From NCBI RefSeq assembly GCF_036030735.1, contig NZ_CP107928.1, positions 4,340,001 to 4,404,000 on the forward strand: a DNA stretch of 64,000 nt, written 5' to 3'. This stretch comes from Streptomyces sp. NBC_00425. GTDB lineage: Bacteria > Actinomycetota > Actinomycetes > Streptomycetales > Streptomycetaceae. The notes under the pieces are model-generated. The model did not search any database. It saw only the letters and a list, made by a program, of their open reading frames with translations, and was not told where the DNA came from. The position numbers and the translations under genes are program-made. Of this stretch, positions 1 to 8,206 are shown piece after piece; within the stretch, counting starts at the first letter, position 1, and each line of letters starts with the position of its first letter.

Positions 1-71
1 GCATAGGGCGTACCGGACGCCCCGGACACCCCCACGATCCAAGGCACGCGCTGCGTTTCTCCTGCGTTCAC
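1..71 (-). CDS. mqnM: Flavin prenyltransferase (UbiX/MqnM family), 5' end only
   Basis: Only the first 23 codons lie in the window; the rest runs off the left edge. The readable protein contains PWIVGVSGASGTPYA, the flavin/phosphate-binding N-terminal signature of UbiX-family flavin prenyltransferases, which make the prenylated FMN cofactor used by UbiD decarboxylases. The GTG at 71 gives VNAGETQRVPWIVG; a second in-frame GTG at 47, with AGGAG about 11 nt upstream, is an alternative start. The gene follows mqnL and mqnP on the same strand, 42 bp after the mqnP stop, so the three probably form one operon for late menaquinone synthesis by the futalosine route. The family call is firm despite the short stretch; the exact start is uncertain. 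Confidence 0.85.
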   Translation of the reverse strand, partial: MNAGETQRVPWIVGVSGASGTPY

Positions 72-113
72 ACCTCGAGCGTACCGGTGGGCGTGGAGGT
101 CTTCAGGACCGGA

Positions 114-1019
114 CTACACCGTGAGCCCACGCACCATCAGGTCGGCGAGCGCACAGACGAACAGGCTGATGCCGATGAACCCGTTCGTCGAGAAGAACGC
201 CCTGTTCAGCCGGGACAGGTCGTGCGGGCGGACGATCGAGTGCTCGTACACGAACGCGCCCGCGACGATCAGCAGCCCCAGCCAGAAGAACGCGCCGGCG
301 CCGGTGGCCAGCGCGTACCAGACGAGCAGCGCGGTCGTCACGGCGTGGCAGACGCGCGCGCCCTTGATCGCCGCCGGGATGCCGAAGCGGGCCGGGACGG
401 ACATGACACCGGTCTCCCGGTCGGTCTCGACGTCCTGGCAGGCGTAGATCAGGTCGAAGCCGCCGATCCAGACGCCGACGGCGAGACCGAGGACGACCGC
501 GTCCCAGGACCACTCGCCGGTGATCGCCAGCCAGCCGCCGATCGGCCCCATCGCCTGCGCCAGACCCAGGATGGCCTGCGGGAAGTTCGTGAACCGCTTG
601 CCGTAGGGGTAGACGACCATCGGGACGACGGCGATGGGGGCGAGGGCCAGGCAGAGCGGGTTCAGCATGGCCGCCGAGCCGAGGAAGACGGCGACGGCGA
701 TCAGCGCGCCGGTCCACGCGTGCTTCACCGACATCGCGCCCGTCACCAGCTCGCGCTGCGCGGTGCGCGGGTTACGGGCGTCGATCTCGCGGTCGATGAT
801 CCGGTTGACGGCCATGGCGAAGGTGCGCAGGCCCACCATGCACACGGTGACCAGCAGCAGCCTGCCCCAGTGGATGTTGCCGTCCAGCTCGTACATCGCC
901 GTCAGCGCGGCGATGTAGGCGAAGGGCAGCGCGAACACGGAGTGCTCGATCATCACCAGACGCAGAAAGGCCTTGGTGCGCCCCGGCTGCTGCGGGAGCG
1001 CTGCTGAAGCGGAGCTCAC
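114..1019 (-). CDS. mqnP: Menaquinone-pathway prenyltransferase MqnP (UbiA family)
   Basis: This 301-residue integral membrane protein belongs to the UbiA aromatic prenyltransferase family. It should attach the polyprenyl chain to the naphthoquinone precursor in the futalosine menaquinone pathway. Two Asp-rich diphosphate/Mg-binding motifs are visible: NRIIDREIDARNPRT about a quarter of the way in, and YACQDVETDRE near the middle. Long hydrophobic stretches fit eight to nine membrane helices. The GTG start at 1019 shares GTGA with the stop of the upstream decarboxylase gene, giving a 4-nt overlap and probable translational coupling. It is distinguished from haem O or chlorophyll prenyltransferases by length, motifs and the flanking ubiD and ubiX genes. 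Confidence 0.93.
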   Translation of the reverse strand: MSSASAALPQQPGRTKAFLRLVMIEHSVFALPFAYIAALTAMYELDGNIHWGRLLLVTVCMVGLRTFAMAVNRIIDREIDARNPRTAQRELVTGAMSVKHAWTGALIAVAVFLGSAAMLNPLCLALAPIAVVPMVVYPYGKRFTNFPQAILGLAQAMGPIGGWLAITGEWSWDAVVLGLAVGVWIGGFDLIYACQDVETDRETGVMSVPARFGIPAAIKGARVCHAVTTALLVWYALATGAGAFFWLGLLIVAGAFVYEHSIVRPHDLSRLNRAFFSTNGFIGISLFVCALADLMVRGLTV

Positions 1020-2473
1020 AGGCCGTACTCCTTCCAGCGGCGGTCGACCTTGGCCGCCGTCTCCGGGTCGGACAGGACCATCTCGGGCCAGCCGCCGTCG
1101 CGCGTGTACCCCTCCTCGGGCCACTTCCGCGTGGCGTCGATGCCCGCCTTGCCGCCCCAGAACTGCTGGTAGGAGGCGTGGTCGAGGTGGTCGACGGGGC
1201 CTTCGACGATCGACAGGTCGCGGGCGTAGTCGGTGTTGCCGAGCGCCCGCCAGGCGACCTCGTGCAGGTCGTGGACGTCGCAGTCGGCGTCGACGACCAC
1301 GATCAGCTTGGTCAGCGACATCATGTGCGCGCCCCAGACCGCGTGCATGACCTTCTGCGCGTGCTTGGGGTACTTCTTGTCGATCGAGACGATCGCGCAG
1401 TTGTGGAAGCCGCCGGCCTCGGGCAGGTGGTAGTCCACGATGTCCGGGACGATGATCTTCAGCAGGGGCAGGAAGAACCGTTCCGTGGCACGGCCGAGCG
1501 GGCCGTCCTCCGTCGGCGGCCTGCCCACCACGATCGACTGCAGCAGCGGCCGCTTCCGCATCGTCACGCAGTCGATCCTCAGGGCGGGGAACGGCTCCTG
1601 CGGCGTGTAGAAGCCGGTGTGGTCGCCGAAGGGGCCCTCCGGGAGCATCTCGCCCGGCTCCAGCCAGCCCTCGATCACGACCTCCGCCTGCGCCGGCACC
1701 TGCAGCGGCACGGTCTTGCAGTCGACCATCTCGATCCGCTTGCCCGCGATGAAGCCGGCGAAGAGGTACTCGTCGATGTCGCCGGGGAGCGGGGCGGTGG
1801 AGGCGTAGGTCACGGCGGGCGGGCAGCCGAAGGCGATCGCGACGGGAAGCCTCTCGCCCTTGCGGGCGGCCACCTGGTAGTGGTTGCGGCTGTCCTTGTG
1901 GATCTGCCAGTGCATGCCGATCGTGCGCTTGTCGTGGCGCTGCAGGCGGTACAGGCCGAGGTTGCGGATGCCGCTCTCGGGGTCCTTGGTGTGGGTCAGG
2001 CCCAGATTGAAGAAGGAGCCGCCGTCCTGCGGCCAGGTGAAGAGGGCGGGCAGTGCGTCGAGGTCGACGTCGTCGCCGTGCAGGACGACCTCCTGGACGG
2101 GCGCGTCCTGCGGCTTCACCTTCCTCGGCGGCACGTGCGTCATCGCGCCGAGCTTGCCGAACGCCTCGCGCACGCCCACGAAGCCCTGCGGCAGCTCGGG
2201 CCGCAGCAGCCCGCCGATCTTGTCGCTGATGTCCGCGTACGACTTCAGCCCGAGGGCCTTCAGCAGCCGCCGGTCGGTGCCGAACACGTTCATCGCGAGG
2301 GGCATGCTCGACCCCTTCACGTTCTCGAAGAGCAACGCGGGGCCGCCGGACTTCTGGACCCGGTCGACGATCTCCCCGACCTCCAGATACGGATCGACCT
2401 CGGCCTTGACGCGCTTGAGGTCGCCTTCGCGTTCCAGTGCCCTGAGCAGGGAACGAAGATCGTCGTAAGCCAT
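1016..2473 (-). CDS. mqnL: Menaquinone biosynthesis decarboxylase MqnL (UbiD family)
   Basis: This 485-residue protein aligns along its whole length with UbiD-type decarboxylases, which use prenylated FMN to decarboxylate aromatic acids. It begins MAYDDLRSLLRALEREGDL and carries family segments such as GLYRLQRHDKRTIGMHW, GPFGDHTGFYTP and YPKHAQKVMHAVWGAHMMSL. In streptomycetes this protein works with UbiX-like MqnM and UbiA-like MqnP in late menaquinone synthesis, and all three lie here in the order mqnL, mqnP, mqnM. It is the first gene of the group; its start is 87 bp from a divergent membrane-protein gene, so that gap should hold the operon promoter. The pathway step is inferred from context and family. 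Confidence 0.93.
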   Translation of the reverse strand: MAYDDLRSLLRALEREGDLKRVKAEVDPYLEVGEIVDRVQKSGGPALLFENVKGSSMPLAMNVFGTDRRLLKALGLKSYADISDKIGGLLRPELPQGFVGVREAFGKLGAMTHVPPRKVKPQDAPVQEVVLHGDDVDLDALPALFTWPQDGGSFFNLGLTHTKDPESGIRNLGLYRLQRHDKRTIGMHWQIHKDSRNHYQVAARKGERLPVAIAFGCPPAVTYASTAPLPGDIDEYLFAGFIAGKRIEMVDCKTVPLQVPAQAEVVIEGWLEPGEMLPEGPFGDHTGFYTPQEPFPALRIDCVTMRKRPLLQSIVVGRPPTEDGPLGRATERFFLPLLKIIVPDIVDYHLPEAGGFHNCAIVSIDKKYPKHAQKVMHAVWGAHMMSLTKLIVVVDADCDVHDLHEVAWRALGNTDYARDLSIVEGPVDHLDHASYQQFWGGKAGIDATRKWPEEGYTRDGGWPEMVLSDPETAAKVDRRWKEYGL

Positions 2474-2560
2474 GTGTCCCAGTATCGGCCACCCGCTACC
2501 CTGACCCCGTCACCGGGGCCGCCCCAGCTCCGCCACCCTCTGTTGAAGGAACCTGCCACC

Positions 2561-2956
2561 ATGCTCAGGTATCTGCCGTTCCTGCTGGTCCTGGCACTGT
2601 GGATCTACGCCTTCATCGACTGCCTGAACACCCCCGAGGAGGAGGTGCGCGGGCTGCCGAAGGTGATCTGGGTGATCATCATCCTGCTCTTCGGCGAGGT
2701 GCTCGTGGGCCCGATCGCCTGGCTGGTGGCCGGAAAGACGCGGCACGCGCCGGCGGGCGGCTCCACGCCGTCGCAGTGGCACCGCAACCAGCGCACGGAG
2801 TTCGTCGCGCCGGACGACAACCCCGAGTTCCTCAAGTCCCTGAAGAAGGAGAACAAGAAGGACGAGGAGCTCCTCAAGGACTGGGAGGCCGACCTGCGCC
2901 GCCGCGAGGACGAACTCAAGCGCCGCGAGTCGGGCGAGGAGCCCAAGGACGGCTGA
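2561..2956 (+). CDS. Small membrane protein with PLD nuclease N-terminal (PLDc_N) domain
   Basis: This 131-residue protein has two N-terminal membrane helices (about residues 4-24 and 38-60) joined by a short loop with the pattern DCLNTPEEEVRGLPK. That arrangement is typical of the PLDc_N domain otherwise found at the start of cardiolipin synthases. There is no catalytic HKD motif. The remaining 70 residues form a charged cytoplasmic tail rich in Lys, Glu and Arg, probably coiled coil, with heptad-like DEELLKDWEADLRRREDELKRR. GAAGGA lies about 10 nt before the ATG. The gene diverges from the mqn operon. Function is unknown. Confidence 0.85.
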   Translation: MLRYLPFLLVLALWIYAFIDCLNTPEEEVRGLPKVIWVIIILLFGEVLVGPIAWLVAGKTRHAPAGGSTPSQWHRNQRTEFVAPDDNPEFLKSLKKENKKDEELLKDWEADLRRREDELKRRESGEEPKDG

Positions 2957-2971
2957 GCCGGACGGGCTCGG

Positions 2972-3388
2972 TCAGTCCGCCGTCCCCGCCGGGACCACCC
3001 AGCGCGTCGGCTGACCGGTCACGTTCGCGATCATGTCGTAGTCACCGTCGTAGTGGAGGACCGTCGCCCCACTGCGCTCTGCGGTCGCCGCGATGACCAG
3101 GTCCGAGACGGAAAGCGCCCTCCAGTTTCCCACCGCGATGAGCTGCGTCTGCACTTCCAGCGCACGGTCCCACGCTTCGTCGGGGGTGGGCAGCCAGTCG
3201 AAACCCCGCATCTCGTCGCGGATCCGCTCCGCGTCCGCCTTGGAACGGGCACTGTGCAGGATCTCCAGTTCGACAGCGCCGCACACCGCCAGCAGGCCCG
3301 CGTTGTGCAGCGCGTCGATCACAGCGCGCACCGCAGGCTTCGGGTAGCGGGCGAGCGCCGACTTGTCGATGAGAAAGCGCTCGGTCAT
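2972..3388 (-). CDS. PIN-domain toxin, VapC family
   Basis: This 138-residue protein has the acidic residues expected of a PIN-domain ribonuclease: Asp8 in FLIDKSALARY, Glu40/Glu42 in VELEILHSAR, Asp96 in SVSDLVIAA, and Asp114/Asp116/Asp118 in HYDGDYD. VapC toxins are Mg-dependent RNases that usually cut tRNA or rRNA and are held inactive by their VapB partner. The start overlaps the stop of the upstream antitoxin gene by 4 nt (ATGA), the usual layout of the pair. The catalytic residues look intact, so the toxin is probably functional. The RNA target cannot be predicted from sequence. Confidence 0.9.
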   Translation of the reverse strand: MTERFLIDKSALARYPKPAVRAVIDALHNAGLLAVCGAVELEILHSARSKADAERIRDEMRGFDWLPTPDEAWDRALEVQTQLIAVGNWRALSVSDLVIAATAERSGATVLHYDGDYDMIANVTGQPTRWVVPAGTAD

Positions 3389-3600
3389 GCGGCCTGATGC
3401 GGCTCGCCCGAGGTGTGGACCGGGCCGGTCAGATCAGGCAGCCCGCCCTCCGCGAGCCAGCCCAGGAAAGACTCACGCTTCCTGCGCTTGACCGCATCCT
3501 CCAGAGCGGCGTTGACCGTGGCGACCTTGGTCGTTGTCCCGAAGATCTCAGCTGCCTCAGCAAGCATTTCGTCGTCTATGTCGATGACCGTCCGCGCCAT
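3385..3600 (-). CDS. VapB-type antitoxin, ribbon-helix-helix
   Basis: From the chosen start this is a 71-residue protein beginning MARTVIDIDDEMLAEAAEIFG. That is the beta strand plus first helix of a ribbon-helix-helix DNA-binding domain, followed by KVATVNAALEDAVKRRKR. The C-terminal third should wrap the VapC toxin. A longer reading exists, but the ATG at 3600 has a near-perfect AGGAGGAC ribosome site just upstream. VapB proteins also repress their own operon through inverted repeats, and two such palindromes lie 37-66 bp upstream. It is co-transcribed and translationally coupled with the PIN toxin gene. Confidence 0.88.
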   Translation of the reverse strand: MARTVIDIDDEMLAEAAEIFGTTTKVATVNAALEDAVKRRKRESFLGWLAEGGLPDLTGPVHTSGEPHQAA

Positions 3601-3636
3601 GTGTCCTCCTCGGTTCAGACGCCCGCAGACCAGCCA

Positions 3637-3666
3637 TGATATCAAAAATAACGGACGGTGATATCA
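3637..3666. promoter_or_regulatory. Twin TGATATCA palindromes, probable VapB operator
   Basis: Two identical 8-bp palindromes, TGATATCA, occupy 3637-3644 and 3659-3666, with centres 22 bp apart, about two helical turns. They sit in a short AT-rich island upstream of the antitoxin gene. Ribbon-helix-helix antitoxins bind such paired sites as dimers of dimers. That they control this operon is inferred from position and symmetry. Confidence 0.6.
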
Positions 3667-3694
3667 GAAGCCGACCGCGCGCCGCTGCCCGGGG

Positions 3695-4156
3695 TCACTC
3701 ACCGATGTCCTCGTTCCACAGGGCCGGGTTCCGGGCGATGAAGTCGCGCATCATCGCGACGCACTCGGCGTCGTCCACCAGCACGATCTCCACACCGTGC
3801 TCCGCCAGCCAGTCGTGACCGCCCAGGAAAGTCGTCGCCTCTCCGACCACCACCCGGGAGATGCCGAACTGGCGGACCAGACCGGAGCAGTACCAGCACG
3901 GGGAGAGGGTCGTGACCATCGTCGTGCCGCGGTACGACCGCTGCCGGCCCGCCGCGCGGAAGGCGGCCGTCTCGGCGTGCACGGAGGGGTCGTCGTCCTG
4001 GACGCGGCGGTTGTGGCCGCGGCCGAGGAGCGTGCCGTCCGTGCCGTACAGGGCCGCGCCGACGGGGATGCCGCCCTCGGCGAGACCGGCCCGGGCCTCG
4101 GCGACGGCGGTGGCCAGCCAGGTCCGGGCCGTCGGGCGATCCAGAAGGTGATCCAT
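3695..4156 (-). CDS. Cytosine deaminase of the yeast (FCY1) type
   Basis: This 153-residue cytidine-deaminase-fold enzyme has zinc and catalytic residues HAE at 60-62 and PCWYC at 86-90 (Cys87, Cys90). Its length, the segment TTLSPCWYCSGLVRQFGI and the C-terminal WNEDIGE closely resemble yeast cytosine deaminase rather than tRNA-adenosine deaminase TadA or the large bacterial CodA. The likely reaction is cytosine to uracil in pyrimidine salvage; another small nucleobase is possible. The ATG at 4156 gives the family's normal length. It stands alone between the vapBC promoter region and a MerR gene on the same strand. Confidence 0.82.
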   Translation of the reverse strand: MDHLLDRPTARTWLATAVAEARAGLAEGGIPVGAALYGTDGTLLGRGHNRRVQDDDPSVHAETAAFRAAGRQRSYRGTTMVTTLSPCWYCSGLVRQFGISRVVVGEATTFLGGHDWLAEHGVEIVLVDDAECVAMMRDFIARNPALWNEDIGE

Positions 4157-4242
4157 GTGCTCATGCTGCTGCGGCCGACGTCCGGGGGCAACGCCGCGCC
4201 ACTCGTTCGGGACACCCGGTCCCCCCCGGGGCGTGACCGGGA

Positions 4243-4995
4243 CTAGCCGACGTCCAGGTAGTCGTGCAGACGGCCCGCTCCCGCCAGCATCGCGCGGCTG
4301 CGGGCCGTCAGGGTCTCCCCGCGGGCCGCGAGCGCGGACCGCAGCGCCGTCTCGCTGCCGCCCTCCCTGCGCAACTCCTCGAGCACGGGCCGGATCTGTG
4401 CGAACAGGTGGTGACCGCGGCGCAGGCTGTGCACGATCCGCGCGTCCCGCACCTCGGCGGGCCCGTAGAGCCGGTACCCGGTCCCGCGCTCGCGGGGCGG
4501 TGTGACCAGCCCGGCCGCCTCCCACACCCGCAGCGTCGACGTCCGCACCCCGAGCCGCCGGGCCACCTCCCCGATCCGCAGTCCGCGGGACGCGGCGGCA
4601 CCGGCGGCGGCGGGTTCCGAGGCACCGGCGGGTTCGGGTGCTTCCCGGGCCGGCACCTCCCGGGTCAACGCCTCCAGGGCCTCTCCGGTCGCGCGCAGGG
4701 CGGTGCGCTCCCGGTGCAGTTCGGCGTGCGCCTCGTCGACGAGGGCGAGCGCCGCCGGGACGTCCCCCTCGTGGACGGTCCGCATGATCCGGGCCGCCGC
4801 CACCGGCCCGTATCCCTTCACCAGCGCCCGGTACGCCAGCAGCGCCTGCCGGTGCGCGGCCCCGAAGACGCGGTAGCCGGACTCGGTGCGCTCCGCCGCG
4901 GGCAGCACCCCCGCCTCCTCGTAGTTGCGGATCTGCTGCGTGGAGAGCCCCGCGAGCCGGGCGAGGTCGACGGTGCGCAGCCGGCGATGGGTCAT
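4243..4995 (-). CDS. Transcriptional regulator with two MerR domains (TioE-like)
   Basis: The 250-residue product carries two complete MerR winged-helix units. The first, about residues 5-70, contains TVDLARLAGLSTQQIRNYEEAG. The second, about 140-205, contains RIGEVARRLGVRTSTLRVWEAAG followed by a wing with GTGYRLYGPAEV. A variable Ala/Pro/Glu-rich linker joins them. MerR proteins normally bind DNA as dimers with one such domain per chain, so two in one chain suggest an intramolecular pseudo-dimer; relatives are annotated as the TioE family. No Cys-based metal site is visible and the ligand is unknown. It diverges from the repeat-containing lipoprotein gene 199 bp away, an obvious candidate target. 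Confidence 0.85.
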   Translation of the reverse strand: MTHRRLRTVDLARLAGLSTQQIRNYEEAGVLPAAERTESGYRVFGAAHRQALLAYRALVKGYGPVAAARIMRTVHEGDVPAALALVDEAHAELHRERTALRATGEALEALTREVPAREAPEPAGASEPAAAGAAASRGLRIGEVARRLGVRTSTLRVWEAAGLVTPPRERGTGYRLYGPAEVRDARIVHSLRRGHHLFAQIRPVLEELRREGGSETALRSALAARGETLTARSRAMLAGAGRLHDYLDVG

Positions 4996-5194
4996 CCTGA
5001 ACGGCTCCCGGGCGAGGAGGTGACGACGTGAGGAGGTGACACCGTACGTGTTCCGCAGGCGGGCCGCGGCCGGTCCGGGACGGGGCGGGGCGGGCCACCG
5101 GATGACCGGAACCGGCCCCGCCGCGGATCCGCGGCCCGGTCGAGGCAACCCCGGGCCGTGCGGACCTCTCTCACCGTGCAAAGGGGGACATCGG

Positions 5195-5869
5195 ATGAAG
5201 ATCGTGACGACTCGGTACGCGGCCATCGCCGCGCTGCTCGCCTGCTGCTGCCTGCCGCTGACCGCCTGCGGCACGGAACGCGCGGGGACGCATGCGGCGG
5301 GCTCCCAGTCCGGAGGGGGATCGTCCGCGGGGGACGAGACGAGCGACGACGGCGGGGAGAACCTCCCCGACACCACCTCCGACGACCAGGGCTCCGGCCC
5401 CGACACCACGACCGACGACCAGGGCGCACTCCCGGACACCACCTCCGACGACCAGGGCACCCTGCCGGACACGACCTCCGACGACCAGGGCGCGCTCCCG
5501 GACACCACGTCCGACGACCAGGGCGACGGCCGTTTCGCGGGCGACATGACGGCAGACAACAAGAGGGTGCCGACGGAGGGTCCGCACCGCTGGTTCCCGA
5601 TGCTCCGCGAGTTCCGCTCCTACCTCGGGGCGGGCCTCCCGAAGGAGGACGCCGCCGTCGCAGCCCACGTGACGGGCGTGCATGTCCGCGTGCCCGCGGG
5701 CACCGACCGCAGAGTGGCCGTCGTCAACGTCGACTACGGCGTGTGGGAGCAGGCGGGCGTCGACCGCACCGCGCGGGTCTTCGCCCGCTGGCGGCTCGCC
5801 GTGTACGGCGACCACGGCCGTGTGCAGGTCCTCGGCTCGGGGAAGACCACCGCCGAAGTGGACTGGTGA
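5195..5869 (+). CDS. Repeat-containing lipoprotein of unknown function
   Basis: This 224-residue protein starts with a type II signal peptide ending in a lipobox (LPLTACGT, Cys near residue 28), so it should be lipid-anchored outside the membrane. Next is a Gly/Ser/Asp-rich spacer, then five tandem 11-residue units of the type LPDTTSDDQGx (about residues 57-111), a highly acidic stalk. The C-terminal half (HRWFPMLREFRSYLGAGL to AEVDW) looks like a small folded domain. AAGGGGG precedes the ATG by 8-14 nt. I do not recognise the family. The divergent double-MerR gene may regulate it. Confidence 0.8.
   Translation: MKIVTTRYAAIAALLACCCLPLTACGTERAGTHAAGSQSGGGSSAGDETSDDGGENLPDTTSDDQGSGPDTTTDDQGALPDTTSDDQGTLPDTTSDDQGALPDTTSDDQGDGRFAGDMTADNKRVPTEGPHRWFPMLREFRSYLGAGLPKEDAAVAAHVTGVHVRVPAGTDRRVAVVNVDYGVWEQAGVDRTARVFARWRLAVYGDHGRVQVLGSGKTTAEVDW
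5363..5527 (+). repeat. Five tandem 33-nt coding repeats
   Basis: Five back-to-back 33-bp units, in frame with the lipoprotein gene, encode LPDTTSDDQG plus one variable residue; the second unit is GPDTTTDDQGA. The near identity of units suggests recent slippage or recombination, so copy number probably varies between strains. Confidence 0.95.
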
Positions 5870-6001
5870 CCGGCGGCACCTGAGTCCGGTACCGCCGCCG
5901 CGTGAGCGCCCTTTCGTGGCCCGAGGGACACCACGCGATCTGGCGGATATCAACTCCCTCTCCTTACCCTTGCGTTGGGGACCGGCCCTGGGGGAGGTAC
6001 G

Positions 6002-8206
6002 GTGCACAGACGGTTGTACGGGCGGGGCGCGCTGTTCGACGTCGATCCGCCCGGTCTCGTGGCGCGGCTGGTCGGGATCCGTCCCTACGAGCTGCACGCG
6101 GAGAAACTCGAACATCCGGGCGGGCCACCGCTGTTGGTGCTGGCGGGCGGCCGGGGACTGGGCAAGAGCGCGGTGCTGGCCGAGCTGTGGGACGCCTACA
6201 CGGGCCGCACCCGCCGGGGCGAGGCCCGCAGGCGCACGCCGGTCGCGTTGATCGACTGCGAGGACGAGCAGTTCGCCCGCCCGCCGCACGAGGAGAGCCC
6301 CGAGTCCTGGTCACCGGCGTGGCAGGCGCTGCTGGTGGTCGCCGAGCAGCTGACGGAGCCGGTGCGGGCGGCCGGGCAGCTCACGTTCCCGCGACTGACG
6401 GCCGGGCTGGTCGCCGTACGGGCCAGCGACTGGAGCGGACGGACCGACTCCGACCGCATCCGGCGGGAACTGGTGCGCATCCTGCTGCTGAACGAACGGG
6501 CCTCGCGGTTCACCCTGGCCGGGCGGTGGGCGGCGAAGGTGGCGTCGAAGGTGATCGCGGCGGCGAGCGGCGGGGGCCCGTTCGTCGCGGCGACCGTCGA
6601 GGCCACCCTGGAGGCGCTGTCCGAGGGGGTCACGCACCGCAAGGAGCAGAAGCCGGCCACCTGGTACCGCAGCTATCCGAACGCGGGCGGCAACGCCAAG
6701 CGCGGTCTGCTGCTGCTCGCCGGGAACTTCCGGGCGGGCGGCACCTCGCGCGAGCACGCCGAGCGCTGGCTGGTACGGGCGCTGCTCGCCGACCTGGCCG
6801 AGGCGTACTCGGGGCTCGGTTCGCATCTGACCCGTCTCGGCCGGCCGCTGGTGCTGCTGGACAACGCGGGCGGCGGTCCGGGGCCGGGCCTGCTGGACGC
6901 CGTCCTGCGGGACCGGGCGGACGGGGTCGCCGACCAGGTGGTGTGGGTGGCGACGGTGCGCGGCCCGGACCACCCGGCGCTCGGCGACGCCGTACGCCGC
7001 ACCCTGCCGCAGGTCGCCCGGACCACGGACTGGGAGCCGGGCGGCACGCCGTCCTCGCGGGCGCTGGTGGTGCCGCTGCCGCCGCTCTCCCCCGACGACA
7101 CCCTGCACATGGTCGGCGCGGTCTGCGACGACGTCGAACCGCCGCCCCGGTTTCCGCACGCCACCCACCGGCTCACCGGCGGCAACCCGCTCGGCATCGC
7201 GCTGCTCGCGACCGCCGCCCGGCAGCACCCGGAGCAGGCGGCGTCGCTGGGACGGCTGCTCACCGCGAGGATCGGGCCGGAGGAGGGGCAGGCCGACGAG
7301 GGCCGGCCCGTCTACGCCGAGCTGCTTGCCCGGCTGGTCCCCGCCGACCGGCTCGAGGAGCTGACGGTCCTCGCGGCGGCCCACGGCCATGCCTCCGCCA
7401 CAGCCCTGGCACAGGCCCGGCTCCCCGAGGACTTCGGCTCGTCGGGCGTGCGGGCGCTGCGGATCCGGCTGGCCGAGGAGGGGATCCCGGACGAGACCGG
7501 GCACTTCGTCGGCGACCCGTTCCTGCGCACCCTGCTGCTGCTCCGGCTGCACCATCGGCAGGCCGACCACACCGGGTGGCGCGAGACGCACGAGACGATG
7601 ATCGCCCACTTCGCGACGGGCCTCGGCTTCCGGACCCCGAGTCCCGGCGTGGACGCCTTCCGCCTGTACCACCGGCTCGCCCTCGGGGACACCGCCGACG
7701 CGGTCGCCCACCTGCGGGACACGTTCCCGGTCCTCGCCACCCGCGCCTGGCTGCTGACGCTCCGGCTGCTGGGCACCGCGCCCTACTTCCACGCGCACGA
7801 CACGCAGGGACGGGACGCGGACGGGCACGAGGACCGGCGCTCGGCGGTCGCGCTGGGCCGCACCGACGCCGGAGAGGAGCCGCCCGAGGGTGCCGACCGG
7901 GCCCTTCATCTGCGGGTACGGCGGCTGCTGCACGCGGTCTGGCAGGTGTCCGACCCACTGGTGCTGCCGGATCAACGGGTGTGCGAGCGGCTGGAGTTCG
8001 AGCTGCGCCAGCTGTCCGATCTGCGGCCCGCAGGGGGCGCGCTGCTGTTCGCGGCATCCCGCGCGTGGCCCCGCGACGCCCTCGCCGGCCGCCCGCTGCG
8101 GATTCCGGAGGAGGACGGCGACACGGACGGCGACGGAAACGGCGGTGGCGGCAACGGACCGGACGACGGGGACGGCGACGGCGGCGACGGGGACGGGGAG
8201 GCGTGA
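6002..8206 (+). CDS. Large P-loop ATP/GTP-binding protein of unknown function
   Basis: This 734-residue, apparently soluble protein has a Walker A motif, GGRGLGKSAVL, about 45 residues in, and a candidate Walker B strand, RPLVLLDNAGGG, about 280 residues in. The layout recalls STAND/AAA-like signalling ATPases: an NTPase core, then a long helical region with no recognised effector domain. It ends in a low-complexity Gly/Asp tail of about 30 residues. The GTG at 6002, just after GGGGAGGT, was preferred over an upstream TTG at 5975. Its stop overlaps the ATG of the next gene (TGATG), so the two are almost certainly co-expressed. That they act together, the ATPase inside and the partner outside, is inference. 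Confidence 0.7.
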   Translation: MHRRLYGRGALFDVDPPGLVARLVGIRPYELHAEKLEHPGGPPLLVLAGGRGLGKSAVLAELWDAYTGRTRRGEARRRTPVALIDCEDEQFARPPHEESPESWSPAWQALLVVAEQLTEPVRAAGQLTFPRLTAGLVAVRASDWSGRTDSDRIRRELVRILLLNERASRFTLAGRWAAKVASKVIAAASGGGPFVAATVEATLEALSEGVTHRKEQKPATWYRSYPNAGGNAKRGLLLLAGNFRAGGTSREHAERWLVRALLADLAEAYSGLGSHLTRLGRPLVLLDNAGGGPGPGLLDAVLRDRADGVADQVVWVATVRGPDHPALGDAVRRTLPQVARTTDWEPGGTPSSRALVVPLPPLSPDDTLHMVGAVCDDVEPPPRFPHATHRLTGGNPLGIALLATAARQHPEQAASLGRLLTARIGPEEGQADEGRPVYAELLARLVPADRLEELTVLAAAHGHASATALAQARLPEDFGSSGVRALRIRLAEEGIPDETGHFVGDPFLRTLLLLRLHHRQADHTGWRETHETMIAHFATGLGFRTPSPGVDAFRLYHRLALGDTADAVAHLRDTFPVLATRAWLLTLRLLGTAPYFHAHDTQGRDADGHEDRRSAVALGRTDAGEEPPEGADRALHLRVRRLLHAVWQVSDPLVLPDQRVCERLEFELRQLSDLRPAGGALLFAASRAWPRDALAGRPLRIPEEDGDTDGDGNGGGGNGPDDGDGDGGDGDGEA

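Noticed and set aside
114..2492. A 792-codon minus-strand open frame spanning mqnL and mqnP
   Set aside because: Only its last 300 residues are a real protein (MqnP); the first part is the wrong frame of mqnL, as shown by composition and the GTGA junction at 1016-1019.
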